Below are positions 9,183-16,935 of a stretch of DNA of 64,000 nucleotides, piece by piece. Position numbers and translations under genes: made by a program. Origin of the DNA: Planctomycetota bacterium. Lineage in GTDB: Bacteria > Planctomycetota > Phycisphaerae > Phycisphaerales > UBA1924. The notes beneath the pieces are model-generated. The model searched no databases and was not told the DNA's origin. It saw only the letters and a program-made list of their open reading frames with translations. The DNA is taken from the NCBI GenBank assembly GCA_039819165.1, contig JBCBSM010000001.1, positions 1,240,001 to 1,304,000 on the forward strand. Reading direction: 5' to 3'. The stretch's first letter is position 1. Each line of letters begins with the position of its first letter.

Positions 9183-9713
9183 TCACGGCGAGCGGCCCTC
9201 GTCTGTTGGCAGCACCACCGCATCGCGGGAGAGCAGCGGGATGTCGAACTCCACGTCCTTCCACACGACCCGCAGCGACCATGGCGCGGCCGACGCGAGC
9301 ACCCGCAGGTCTCCGTCTGCCTCGCCGCCGACGACCAACTGGCGGTCGTCGTCGAACCACACCGAGCCGTTCACCACCGCGACGACCTTGGGCCCGCCGT
9401 AGGCGCTCGGCGGCGGTGGAGGCGCCGGCGGGGCCGCCGGCGGAGGCGGCGGGGCGGGGGGCGCGGGCGGAGGCGCCGGCGGCGGTGGAGGCGGCGGGGC
9501 CGAGGGCACGAAGAAAGCCGACCGCCCGTCGAAGGCCGACCGATAGCCCGCGGTCACGTCGCCGCTCGCCATGCGGCCGGCGGCCGAAGCCCCATCTTCC
9601 GGCACGTCGACCAACACGGACCGGACGGCGGCGGCGGCGCTCCACGCGAGCGCCACGCCCGCGGCCGCGCCGCACAGGCCCACGAGCATCCACGTGCGCG
9701 GCGTCGCCCTCAT
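9183..9713 (-). CDS. GspC/PilP-like inner-membrane protein with proline-rich linker
   Basis: 176 residues: one N-terminal transmembrane helix (WMLVGLCGAAAGVALAW), a polar stretch, a roughly 33-residue linker of almost only Pro and Ala (about 75-108), then a small beta domain (KVVAVVNGSVWF, WKDVEFDIPLLS). This order matches GspC or PilP, which span the periplasm and dock onto the N0 domain of the secretin. Position just before gspD supports this. Sequence similarity to either family is weak by eye, so the name rests on architecture and context. ATG at 9713 overlaps the upstream gspM-like stop by 4 nt. Confidence 0.6.
   Translation of the reverse strand: MRATPRTWMLVGLCGAAAGVALAWSAAAAVRSVLVDVPEDGASAAGRMASGDVTAGYRSAFDGRSAFFVPSAPPPPPPPAPPPAPPAPPPPPAAPPAPPPPPSAYGGPKVVAVVNGSVWFDDDRQLVVGGEADGDLRVLASAAPWSLRVVWKDVEFDIPLLSRDAVVLPTDEGRSP
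9411..9500 (-). repeat. low-complexity proline/alanine-coding repeat
   Basis: GC-only stretch of (GGCGGN)-type units that encodes the Pro/Ala linker of the GspC-like protein. Length could vary between strains by slippage. Confidence 0.8.
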
Positions 9714-10363
9714 GGCCGGCTCCGGCTGCGTGCGCCGCCGCGTTGCTCGCCCTCGGCGAGCGCCCAGGCGACGACCGTCATCGTCGCGTTCACCGAGCGA
9801 GTGCCATCGCCGGCGTTGCGGACCACCAGCCGAGTCAGCCCCGCGATGGCCGGATCGCCCTCGAGCGTGCCCACCGCGTGCGCCAGTTGCTCGGGCGAGG
9901 ACACGAATTGCACCGTGCTCTCGAGCTGCACAAGCGATCCCCGGTCGCCGTAGGCCCGCGTCGCCGGCCCGTCGGGCAGGACCCGCGTCGAGGTGTCGGT
10001 GCGAGCGTCCCGCACGCCGGCGTCGCGCAACGCCGCATCGACCGCACGGTTGAGCGCGATGGCCCGTTCGCTCCGCGGCTCGGGCGCGTGGATCGGGCCG
10101 TGCAGCCGCGAACCGAACGCGATGGTGCGTGCATCGGCCTCGGCCCGCTCGCCCATCTCGGCGACGGCTCGGATCCTGGCCTCGGCCTGCTGGGCGTCTC
10201 GAGAAGCCCCTACGACCGCATCGACGATCGGTTCCGCGACGGCGAAGTAGGCCGCGAAGCCACCGACCGCCCACAGCGACCATCGCATCGCGCGGGGCAG
10301 CCGCCGGTAGGCCGCCACGAGCCCCCCCGCCGGTGCCGTCGATGGATCCGACACGCCGGTCAT
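9710..10363 (-). CDS. gspM: T2SS inner-membrane protein GspM-like
   Basis: 217 residues from ATG 10363, which overlaps the gspL stop (ATGA). One transmembrane helix near residues 25-45 (RWSLWAVGGFAAYFAVAEPI), a coiled-coil-like segment, and a periplasmic ferredoxin-like alpha/beta region. Size, single N-terminal helix and place after gspL fit GspM, which partners GspL in the inner-membrane platform. GspM sequences are poorly conserved, so the call depends on gene order. Confidence 0.65.
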   Translation of the reverse strand: MTGVSDPSTAPAGGLVAAYRRLPRAMRWSLWAVGGFAAYFAVAEPIVDAVVGASRDAQQAEARIRAVAEMGERAEADARTIAFGSRLHGPIHAPEPRSERAIALNRAVDAALRDAGVRDARTDTSTRVLPDGPATRAYGDRGSLVQLESTVQFVSSPEQLAHAVGTLEGDPAIAGLTRLVVRNAGDGTRSVNATMTVVAWALAEGEQRGGARSRSRP

Positions 10364-12219
10364 CCGCCGCTCCCCATCGATCGGAACCGCTCGCGGAGGG
10401 TGCTGGCCTCCTGAGCCAGCCGGGCGCGGGTCTCCTCGTCGTTGGATTCGTCGCGCGACGCCCGCAGCCGCTTCTGCCACTCCCGCATCAGCTCGCCGCG
10501 GTCCATCGAGTCCAGCTGGACGTCGGTCAGCGGCGTGGGCACGCCATCGACCGATGGCGGGCTCTCGCCCGACGGACGTCGATCGGTGTTCGCGGCGCGG
10601 GCGACCTCGGCCCCGCCGGCGCTATCAGCCGCGCGGTCCGCATCCGAGTCGCCCGCGGGCGGGCGGGCCGGCCGCCGGGTGGCGGCGGAGGACGAGGCGG
10701 TGCGACGCGGGCCGGCGTCGGCGTCGCGGGTGCGCAGCGGCGCAGTGTCGTTGCGTCCGCGCTCGCCGTAGAGCACGACGGCCAGCGGCGTGGCGGCATA
10801 GTCCGTCCCCAGCGTGGCCCGTGCCGATGCGTCGCGGATCGCGCAGCTCAGCTGGAAGGTCACGGTGCCGTCGGTGGTCTCCCGGCGATCGATGGTCACG
10901 CCCGAGAGCGTGCCGAGCGCGTTGAGTGCCGCCTCGTACTCGGTGACCAGCCCCTCGGGCGGACCATCGAGCGGCGGCGCATCGGGCGCCACGAACACGT
11001 AGCCCTCGATCTCGATGCCCGACCGCGCGTCCGCGCGGACGCTCTCGAGCACCACGTGCACCGGCGCCGCCGCGGTGACCTCGGCGAGCATCTTGGACAT
11101 CGGCAGCACCGTCGCATCGAGCTGGCGGTAGAGCGCCGCCTGGCGGGCGGTCTCCTCGTGGGCCTCTCGCGCGGCCTCGGCGCGATCGAGCCGGGCCGAC
11201 AGCACGCCCTGCCGCGCCATCGCGCCCATCAGCGGCGCGAGCAGCACGATCGCGATGCACGCGGCGCAGATGGCGGCCACCCGCCTGGGTGACGACAGCA
11301 GTTCGTCCGCACGCTCGGCCAGCGTCGGTCGGGCCTCGGGCGGCGAGCACCGCATGCCGACGAGTGCCCGCGTGTGCGGGTCCGCCTCCAGCGCCAGCAG
11401 GCCCGCAACCGCCGGCAGCAGCATGGCCGACCGGTGATCCGCGGAGGACCATCCCGCCAGGCGTACGCCGATGATCGCGTCGAGGTCGTCGCTGGCGGCG
11501 ATCCTGCGATCGTCGCGCTGCGCGGCCAGCCGCTCGGCGACGGCGGACCCGGCCGAGGCGGGGATGCCCGCCGCCGCGCACGCCTCGTCCAGCCTTCGGG
11601 CCGCCGACGCGATGGGGTCGCCCGTCGCGGCGTCCTCGTGCAGCGTGCGGATGACCAGGCCCTCGGGCCCGCTGGCGGCGACGGCGAGCACGCCCGAGGC
11701 CGCGTCCTGCGCGGCCACGCATCCGCCGGCCAGCGTCGCGGCGTAGCCGAGCGCCGCGCCCGCCGAGACGAACCGGCATCCCGGATGCCGCGGGTCGTCG
11801 TCGTGGGGCATCCACGCGGTGAGCACGGCGGTGCGGCCCGACCCGCCCCCGGCGTCCGCCGGCAGCGCGCCGCAGGCCCGCCGCCACGCGGGCACCCGCT
11901 CGGGCAGCTCGCCCTCGGCGAGCACCGCGAGCGCCCCGCCCAGGGCATCGCTGGCCATGGGCTCGAGCGGCCGCGTCCGCACGAGCCCGCCGCTCCACGG
12001 CGCAACGGCGACGAGCCGGCCGCTCTCGATCTCCGCGGGCGGATCGTCGGCGAATTGCGACGACACCAGCCGCGGACGGCCGCCGCTCGCGTCGATCTCG
12101 ACGATGGCATACCGATCGCCCACGCGGTCGAACGCCACGACCCGCTCGAGGGCACGCCCCTTCGCGGCGCGGCCCCGCCTGGGACCCGGGGCATCTGGTC
12201 TGGCGTTTCGTTCGGCCAA
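10360..12219 (-). CDS. gspL: T2SS platform protein GspL/PilN-like
   Basis: 619 residues. The cytoplasmic part (about 25-300) reads as an actin-like PilM/GspL fold (VVAFDRVGDRYAIVEID), a transmembrane helix lies at about 311-333 (ICAACIAIVLLAPLMGAM), followed by a coiled coil and a PilN-type ferredoxin-like periplasmic domain (about 370-480), then an Arg/Ala/Pro-rich tail. GspL couples the ATPase GspE to the platform. It is longer than the 400-residue GspL of proteobacteria, mainly in the C-terminal tail. Starts 9 nt after the gspK stop. Confidence 0.7.
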   Translation of the reverse strand: MAERNARPDAPGPRRGRAAKGRALERVVAFDRVGDRYAIVEIDASGGRPRLVSSQFADDPPAEIESGRLVAVAPWSGGLVRTRPLEPMASDALGGALAVLAEGELPERVPAWRRACGALPADAGGGSGRTAVLTAWMPHDDDPRHPGCRFVSAGAALGYAATLAGGCVAAQDAASGVLAVAASGPEGLVIRTLHEDAATGDPIASAARRLDEACAAAGIPASAGSAVAERLAAQRDDRRIAASDDLDAIIGVRLAGWSSADHRSAMLLPAVAGLLALEADPHTRALVGMRCSPPEARPTLAERADELLSSPRRVAAICAACIAIVLLAPLMGAMARQGVLSARLDRAEAAREAHEETARQAALYRQLDATVLPMSKMLAEVTAAAPVHVVLESVRADARSGIEIEGYVFVAPDAPPLDGPPEGLVTEYEAALNALGTLSGVTIDRRETTDGTVTFQLSCAIRDASARATLGTDYAATPLAVVLYGERGRNDTAPLRTRDADAGPRRTASSSAATRRPARPPAGDSDADRAADSAGGAEVARAANTDRRPSGESPPSVDGVPTPLTDVQLDSMDRGELMREWQKRLRASRDESNDEETRARLAQEASTLRERFRSMGSGG

Positions 12220-12228
12220 CGCGGCTCC

Positions 12229-13563
12229 TTATCGAACGATCAGATCCTGGATCGTGACCGGCAGCCGCGAGCGATCCACCACGGCGATGACCTCGACCTC
12301 CACGCCCGAGGCCCGGTCCCGGCCCACGCTCCGCACCACGAAGGTCGAGCTGCGGAAGCAGAACTGGGACAGCAGCTGCTGCACCCGGCCCCGCGTGAGA
12401 TCGGGGATCTCGAGCAGGTCGGCCGCCGTCCGGAATCCCAGCGGTCGCCCGTTGCGCTCGGCGATGAGCGCATCGGCGATCGAGGTCGTCACCCCCGGCG
12501 CATAGCCCAGCACGTCTTCGTGCACGGTGTTGATGTTGATCCGCCCCGGCAGCCTTGGGCCCGCGGCGTCGAGCCACTCGCCGTCGATGGCCGCCTCCTC
12601 GAGCAGCAGCCCGAGCTGCTCGTCGGTCAGGTCGGGCACGTCGGCGTTGATGATCTGGTTGCCGATGCCCCGCAGCGACGATAGATCGGTCGTGACAAGC
12701 GCCTCGAGCGAGGACGTCGGCAGGGCGGCATACTCGCCCAGCACCTCGGCCTGCTCGCCGGACATCCCCGTCCGCGCGACGAGGTCGCCCGTCCCCAGGC
12801 CCAGACCCAGGCGGACCTTGGGCTCGCCGCTCAGCCCGAGCGTGGTCTCGCTGGGCAGCACCGTGATGATGCCCGACCAGCCGGCGTCCAGCTCGCCGTC
12901 GGCGTCGTCGGGCGGCCAGGTGTCACCGCCGTCGTTCTCGTTGGGGTCGAGCACGCCGTTGAGGTTCCAGTCCTCCTCGCGCACGTCCGTGGGAAGGATG
13001 CCCGAGATCAGCTCCAGCTCCTCGATCGTCTGCGGCACGCCGTTGCGGGGCTCGTAGGGGTACGGCTGCGAGAGGTACACGCCCAGCTCGGCGCCCAGTG
13101 GCGAGGTGTCGTCGTCCTCGTCGGCCCAGTCGATGATCCGCGAGATCAGGTCCTCGGTCATCGATGGCAGCCAGAACAGGTCCTCGGCGGTCATGCGGGA
13201 CACGTGGATGCGCCCGTGCGCGTCGGACGGGCCGGCGAGGCGATCCTCGCGGTCCCAGGTCTCGATGTCGAACGAGGCCCGGTCGCCAACGTCCATCGCG
13301 GCGTCCTGCGCGAGCCGCTCGTAGACGTGGAACGCATCCGAGGGGTGCGGATCGCGGGCGTCGTCGGCCAGGATCGCGATCGCCTGCTCGACGCCGGAGA
13401 TCGCCGCCCAGCGGGCGTGCACCTCGGCCACGCTGTCGCGGGCGCCGAAGGCCTGCCCCAGCCCGGCGGACTGCACGCCCATGACGAGCACGGCCGCCAG
13501 GCCGATGACCCACAGCACCACGACCGTGGCGAAGGAGCGCCGCGTCTGGCCGCCGGCATTCAC
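12229..13563 (-). CDS. gspK: T2SS minor pseudopilin GspK
   Basis: 444 residues from a GTG at 13563 overlapping the gspJ stop (GTGA). N-terminal prepilin-type helix RRSFATVVVLWVIGLAAVLV lacks Glu at +5, as is usual for GspK, and has Ser at the predicted -1 position. The large periplasmic domain is GspK-like: an Asp-rich calcium-type region (IIDWADEDDDTSP), an acidic insert (DPNENDGGDTWPPDDADGE), RININT near residue 355 and helix-hairpin-helix-like repeats near 375-420. GspK caps the pseudopilus with GspI and GspJ. Confidence 0.85.
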   Translation of the reverse strand: MNAGGQTRRSFATVVVLWVIGLAAVLVMGVQSAGLGQAFGARDSVAEVHARWAAISGVEQAIAILADDARDPHPSDAFHVYERLAQDAAMDVGDRASFDIETWDREDRLAGPSDAHGRIHVSRMTAEDLFWLPSMTEDLISRIIDWADEDDDTSPLGAELGVYLSQPYPYEPRNGVPQTIEELELISGILPTDVREEDWNLNGVLDPNENDGGDTWPPDDADGELDAGWSGIITVLPSETTLGLSGEPKVRLGLGLGTGDLVARTGMSGEQAEVLGEYAALPTSSLEALVTTDLSSLRGIGNQIINADVPDLTDEQLGLLLEEAAIDGEWLDAAGPRLPGRININTVHEDVLGYAPGVTTSIADALIAERNGRPLGFRTAADLLEIPDLTRGRVQQLLSQFCFRSSTFVVRSVGRDRASGVEVEVIAVVDRSRLPVTIQDLIVR

Positions 13564-14243
13564 GGGGCACCCCCGCCGAGCGTCTCGGCCAGCGTCGCCT
13601 GCGCGTGCACCCGGGGCAGCGAGGCCACCCGCCGCGCCGTCGCGGTCGCCCGCCCGTCGGCCGACCGCGCGACCACCTCGATGACCACCATGTGGGGCAG
13701 GCCCAGCGCATCGGAGTCCCACTCGGCGTAGTAGCCCTCGGCGTCGGCGGCGAGGATGGACAGCGACGCGATGCCCGCCGCGACCTCGGTCGCCACGCCG
13801 CCGGCGTCCTGGAACTCGTCGAAGGCCATGTCCCGCCGCCGCCACAGCGCCGGGCCGTCGGCACCGTCGACCACTCGGTAGCCGATCTCGAACTCGCCGC
13901 CATCGCTTCGCAGCGACAGTTGATCGACCGGCCGCACGGGCTCGAGGCCGCGCGCGAGCACGGCGATGGAGTCCCGCGCGTCGCCGCGGCCGCCGTCGCG
14001 GATCAGCAGCCGCGTCTGCGCGAGATCGAATCGCCGCAGCGTCTGCAGCACGGACCGCTGGACCATCTGCGCGGCACGGTCGGCGTTGGTCCACGCGTCG
14101 GCGCGCGCACGCGATGCCGCACGGGAGCGGCCGAGCTGGTCCAGCGTCGACACGAGCAGCCCCGCGATGAGCGCAAGCACGGCCGCCGCGGCGAGCGTCT
14201 CGACCAGCGTGAACGCGGCACGGCGTGTGCGTCTGCGGGGCAT
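13560..14243 (-). CDS. gspJ: T2SS minor pseudopilin GspJ
   Basis: 227 residues. ATG at 14243 shares a base with the gspI stop (TGATG). Prepilin leader MPRRRTRRAA followed by FTLVETLAAAAVLALIAG, so cleavage would leave Phe at +1 and Glu at +5; the -1 residue is Ala rather than Gly. The domain after residue 40 (VLQTLRRFDLAQTRLLI onward) has the size and beta-rich look of GspJ. Third of four minor pseudopilin genes in standard H-I-J-K order. Confidence 0.85.
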   Translation of the reverse strand: MPRRRTRRAAFTLVETLAAAAVLALIAGLLVSTLDQLGRSRAASRARADAWTNADRAAQMVQRSVLQTLRRFDLAQTRLLIRDGGRGDARDSIAVLARGLEPVRPVDQLSLRSDGGEFEIGYRVVDGADGPALWRRRDMAFDEFQDAGGVATEVAAGIASLSILAADAEGYYAEWDSDALGLPHMVVIEVVARSADGRATATARRVASLPRVHAQATLAETLGGGAP

Positions 14244-14680
14244 CAGCGGTCGATGGGCTCCGGAGGCTGGCGGTTGGGGTCGGGATCGTCGCCCAGGCGA
14301 GGGGCGATCAGGGCCCGCAGCTCGAAAGAACGCGGCCGGCCACCGCTGGATTGCCACGAGACCCGCACCAGAACCTCGTCGGCGTCGCCGGCGCTGCCCT
14401 CGTCGACGTCCACGCGGTAGCCGTAGCGGGCGAAGGGCGGCGACGCCGTGCCGCGGGCGGCGATCACCGTCCGATAGTCCTCCGTGCCGTACGCGTGCAC
14501 GATCGACATGATCTCGTCGGCGACCATGGCCGCCTGGCGGAGCTCGCCGGCCTGCCGCTGCACCGAGATGGCCCGCACCGACACCGACAGGATCGCCGCC
14601 AGCGTGATGCCGAGCAGCACCGTCCCGACGATGACGTCGACCAGCAGGAAGCCGCGCCCCGAGCGCCGGCGGGCTACCAC
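14243..14680 (-). CDS. gspI: T2SS minor pseudopilin GspI
   Basis: 145 residues from GTG 14680, which lies inside the end of gspH (7-nt overlap). Leader VVARRRSGRG then FLLVDVIVGTVLLGITLAAI; Gly at -1 but Asp, not Glu, at +5, which is uncommon. The soluble domain (RRSFELRALIAP near the end in the form RPRSFELRAL) is short, as for GspI. Position between gspH and gspJ supports the call. Confidence 0.8.
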   Translation of the reverse strand: MVARRRSGRGFLLVDVIVGTVLLGITLAAILSVSVRAISVQRQAGELRQAAMVADEIMSIVHAYGTEDYRTVIAARGTASPPFARYGYRVDVDEGSAGDADEVLVRVSWQSSGGRPRSFELRALIAPRLGDDPDPNRQPPEPIDR

Positions 14681-15219
14681 GGCGCACTCTCCAGGCCCGA
14701 GGCGTCGAGATCGATGCGGCCGGGCGGCCGAAGGTCCCCACCCTCTGCGACGACGGCCCGCAGCGCGCCGGGGAATAGCGTCACGAAGACCTCGTCGCCG
14801 CCGCGGCTGAGGCCGAGATCGAGCCCCACGCCCCCGCCTACGGACGACAGCTCGACGACGTAGGGCTCGCCGCGCACGGCCACGCCGTTGGCGAACACCC
14901 GCGAGACCCGCCCGCCGTCGAGCGTCACCGGCGGCAGCAGCGGATCGCTCCGCCACGCCCACGCCTCCCGGCCCCGGCGGTCCCGCTCGAGCACCCGCCG
15001 CTCGACGCGGACCGCATTGGCGTCGGCCCGCACCCGCAGCGGCTGGGATGACACCGCCTGGCGGCCCGCGGCCCTCGACAGCAGGTCGGCCACGTCCGCC
15101 GCCTCGGCATGGAGCGTGCGACTTCCGAGGCTCAGGGTGCGCGGCACGGCGACGGCCATCACGATCCCCACGACCAGCAGCGTGATCAGCAGCTCGAACA
15201 GCGTGAAGGCGCGGTGCAT
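14674..15219 (-). CDS. gspH: T2SS minor pseudopilin GspH
   Basis: 181 residues from ATG 15219, which places a very short leader (MHRA) before FTLFELLITLLVVGIVMAVA, with Glu at +5 and Ala at -1. An upstream in-frame ATG at 15261 would give a 14-residue longer leader but lies inside gspG. Soluble domain contains GspH/FimT-like strands (LLSRAAGRQAVSSQPLRVRA). The gene sits 10 nt after the gspG stop. Confidence 0.85.
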   Translation of the reverse strand: MHRAFTLFELLITLLVVGIVMAVAVPRTLSLGSRTLHAEAADVADLLSRAAGRQAVSSQPLRVRADANAVRVERRVLERDRRGREAWAWRSDPLLPPVTLDGGRVSRVFANGVAVRGEPYVVELSSVGGGVGLDLGLSRGGDEVFVTLFPGALRAVVAEGGDLRPPGRIDLDASGLESAPW

Positions 15220-15229
15220 CGGCGGTCCA

Positions 15230-15688
15230 TCACGGCGCGGCGACGTCGGCGTCCTCGCCATCGCCGCCCGGTTCGCCGTCCTTGCCGTAGCTCACCACGT
15301 CGTAGTCGAAGTTCTTCTCGCCCGGCGCACGGAGGACGTACGGATTGCCCCACGGATCGATCAGGTCGTCGACGCTGTTGAGGTAGGGCCCCTGCCACTT
15401 GTCGGCGCCGGCCGAGGGCGGCTCGATCAGGAAGTCGAGCGAATCGCCATCAGGCAGGCCCTCCATGTCGATGCGGTAGAGCTCGACGGCCTGCGCGATG
15501 TTGTTGGCGCTCGACTTGGCCGCGCCCTGGCGGCCCTGCCCGATGCGGCCGAACAGCCGGGGCACCACCACCGCCGCGATGATGCCCAGGATCGTGATGA
15601 TCACGATCACCTCGATGATGGTGAAGCCGCGGCGGCGGCGTCCGCTGCGTTGTGCGCGTATCGGCATGGCGGGCGTTCCTCGTGTCAT
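15230..15688 (-). CDS. gspG: T2SS major pseudopilin GspG
   Basis: 152 residues from ATG 15688 (ATGA overlap with gspF; GGAG 9 nt upstream). A second ATG at 15667 also has AGGA 9 nt upstream and would give 145 residues. Processing site RRRRG|FTIIEVIVIITILG with Gly -1 and Glu +5 is canonical. The C-terminal GspG calcium loop is present (SYGKDGEPGGDGEDAD), a feature that separates GspG from type IV pilins. GspG polymerises into the pseudopilus. Prepilin peptidase is not in the window. Confidence 0.95.
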   Translation of the reverse strand: MTRGTPAMPIRAQRSGRRRRGFTIIEVIVIITILGIIAAVVVPRLFGRIGQGRQGAAKSSANNIAQAVELYRIDMEGLPDGDSLDFLIEPPSAGADKWQGPYLNSVDDLIDPWGNPYVLRAPGEKNFDYDVVSYGKDGEPGGDGEDADVAAP

Positions 15689-16935
15689 CCCAGGGCGCTC
15701 CCGGCGGCGTCCTGGAGTTCGAGCATGGGCAACAGGATGGCCAGTACGATGAAGCCGACCACCGAGGCCATCGCGATCACCAGCACCGGGGGCAGCACCG
15801 TCGTCACCAGCTTGAGGGTGACCTCGGTGCGCTCCTCCATGGCGCGGGCGGCGTGGCCCAGCAATTCCTCGAGCCGGCCCGACCGCTCGCCCATCGCGAC
15901 GATCTGGACCAGCATGGGCGGAAAGTACCCGCTCCGCTCCATCGGGGTTGCCAGCGTCTTGCCGTGCGTCACCTGGTCGATCACGTCGTCGATCACGCCC
16001 TCGAGCGCCCGGTTGCCCAGCGTGCCCTTGGTGATCTTCAGGGCCTGCAGCAGGTTGATGCCCGAGCCGGTCAGCGTGCCGAGCGTGCGGGTGAAGCGCG
16101 ACACCGCGACGTCCCGCGCCAGCGTGCCGATGAGCGGCAGGGCCAGCAGCGCCCGGTCGGTCTGCAGCCGGCCCTCGGGCGAGCGGCGCACCAGCACGAA
16201 GCCCACCACGGCAACCGCCAGCAGCCCGAGCACGAGCCACCACCAGCCCAGGATCAGGTCCGCGAAGGCCTGCACGACCTGCGTGGGCCAGGGCAGCGTG
16301 TCGATGGCGCCCGCAGCCTCGGCCAGGATCTTGGGCGCAATCACGGTCGCCACCAGGATGATCGACGCAACGCACAGCACCACGAGCAGCGCCGGATAGA
16401 TCGTCGCACCCATCACGGCGCGGCGCAGCCGCAGGTCGCGCTCCAGCAGGTCCGCCAAGTGCGTGAGCACCTCGCTCAGCCGGCCCGAGGCCTCGCCCGC
16501 GCGGACCATGCTGACCGCCAGATCACTCGCCACGCCGGGCTCGGTGGCCATGGCGTCGCCCAATCCGCGGCCGTGCTCGACCTGGTCGATGATGCGGTCC
16601 ATCAGCGCCCGCTGGCCGCCCGAGCGCCGCTGCCGCGCGATCAGCCGCAGCGCCTGCACGAGCGGCAGGCCCGCATCGAGGCCGGTCGCCAGCTCGCGGA
16701 CCATCGAGGCCCGCTGCGCACCGCTGAATCGGCCGCCGAGCGAGAAGCTCGCGGCCTGGCCCGGCGACGCCATCGCCTCGGCGCTCGAACCGGGCGCGCT
16801 CGTGCCTTCGAGCGACTCGACGGCCAGCGGCGTCAGGCCCCGGCGGCTGATCTCCCGGATCGCCGCCGCCCGCGAGGGCGCATCGACGACCGAGGCATCG
16901 CCCCCGCCGGCGGTCTGCACGCGGAAGCTGGGCAT
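15685..16935 (-). CDS. gspF: T2SS inner-membrane platform protein GspF
   Basis: 416 residues. ATG 16935 shares a base with the gspE stop (TGATG). Two T2SSF domains: about residues 80-200 (RELATGLDAGLPLVQALRLI, MVRAGEASGRLSEVL) and 285-405 (SRFTRTLGTLTGSGINLLQA, VAMGERSGRLEELL), each followed by hydrophobic helices; three transmembrane segments in all. The short N-terminal domain (SFRVQTAGGG) is typical. GspF is the polytopic core of the inner-membrane platform. Confidence 0.95.
   Translation of the reverse strand: MPSFRVQTAGGGDASVVDAPSRAAAIREISRRGLTPLAVESLEGTSAPGSSAEAMASPGQAASFSLGGRFSGAQRASMVRELATGLDAGLPLVQALRLIARQRRSGGQRALMDRIIDQVEHGRGLGDAMATEPGVASDLAVSMVRAGEASGRLSEVLTHLADLLERDLRLRRAVMGATIYPALLVVLCVASIILVATVIAPKILAEAAGAIDTLPWPTQVVQAFADLILGWWWLVLGLLAVAVVGFVLVRRSPEGRLQTDRALLALPLIGTLARDVAVSRFTRTLGTLTGSGINLLQALKITKGTLGNRALEGVIDDVIDQVTHGKTLATPMERSGYFPPMLVQIVAMGERSGRLEELLGHAARAMEERTEVTLKLVTTVLPPVLVIAMASVVGFIVLAILLPMLELQDAAGSALG

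Noticed and set aside
9411-9500. Repetitive GC block that could be taken for a repeat array
   Set aside because: It is an in-frame Pro/Ala linker; no conserved repeat/spacer pattern, so not CRISPR.
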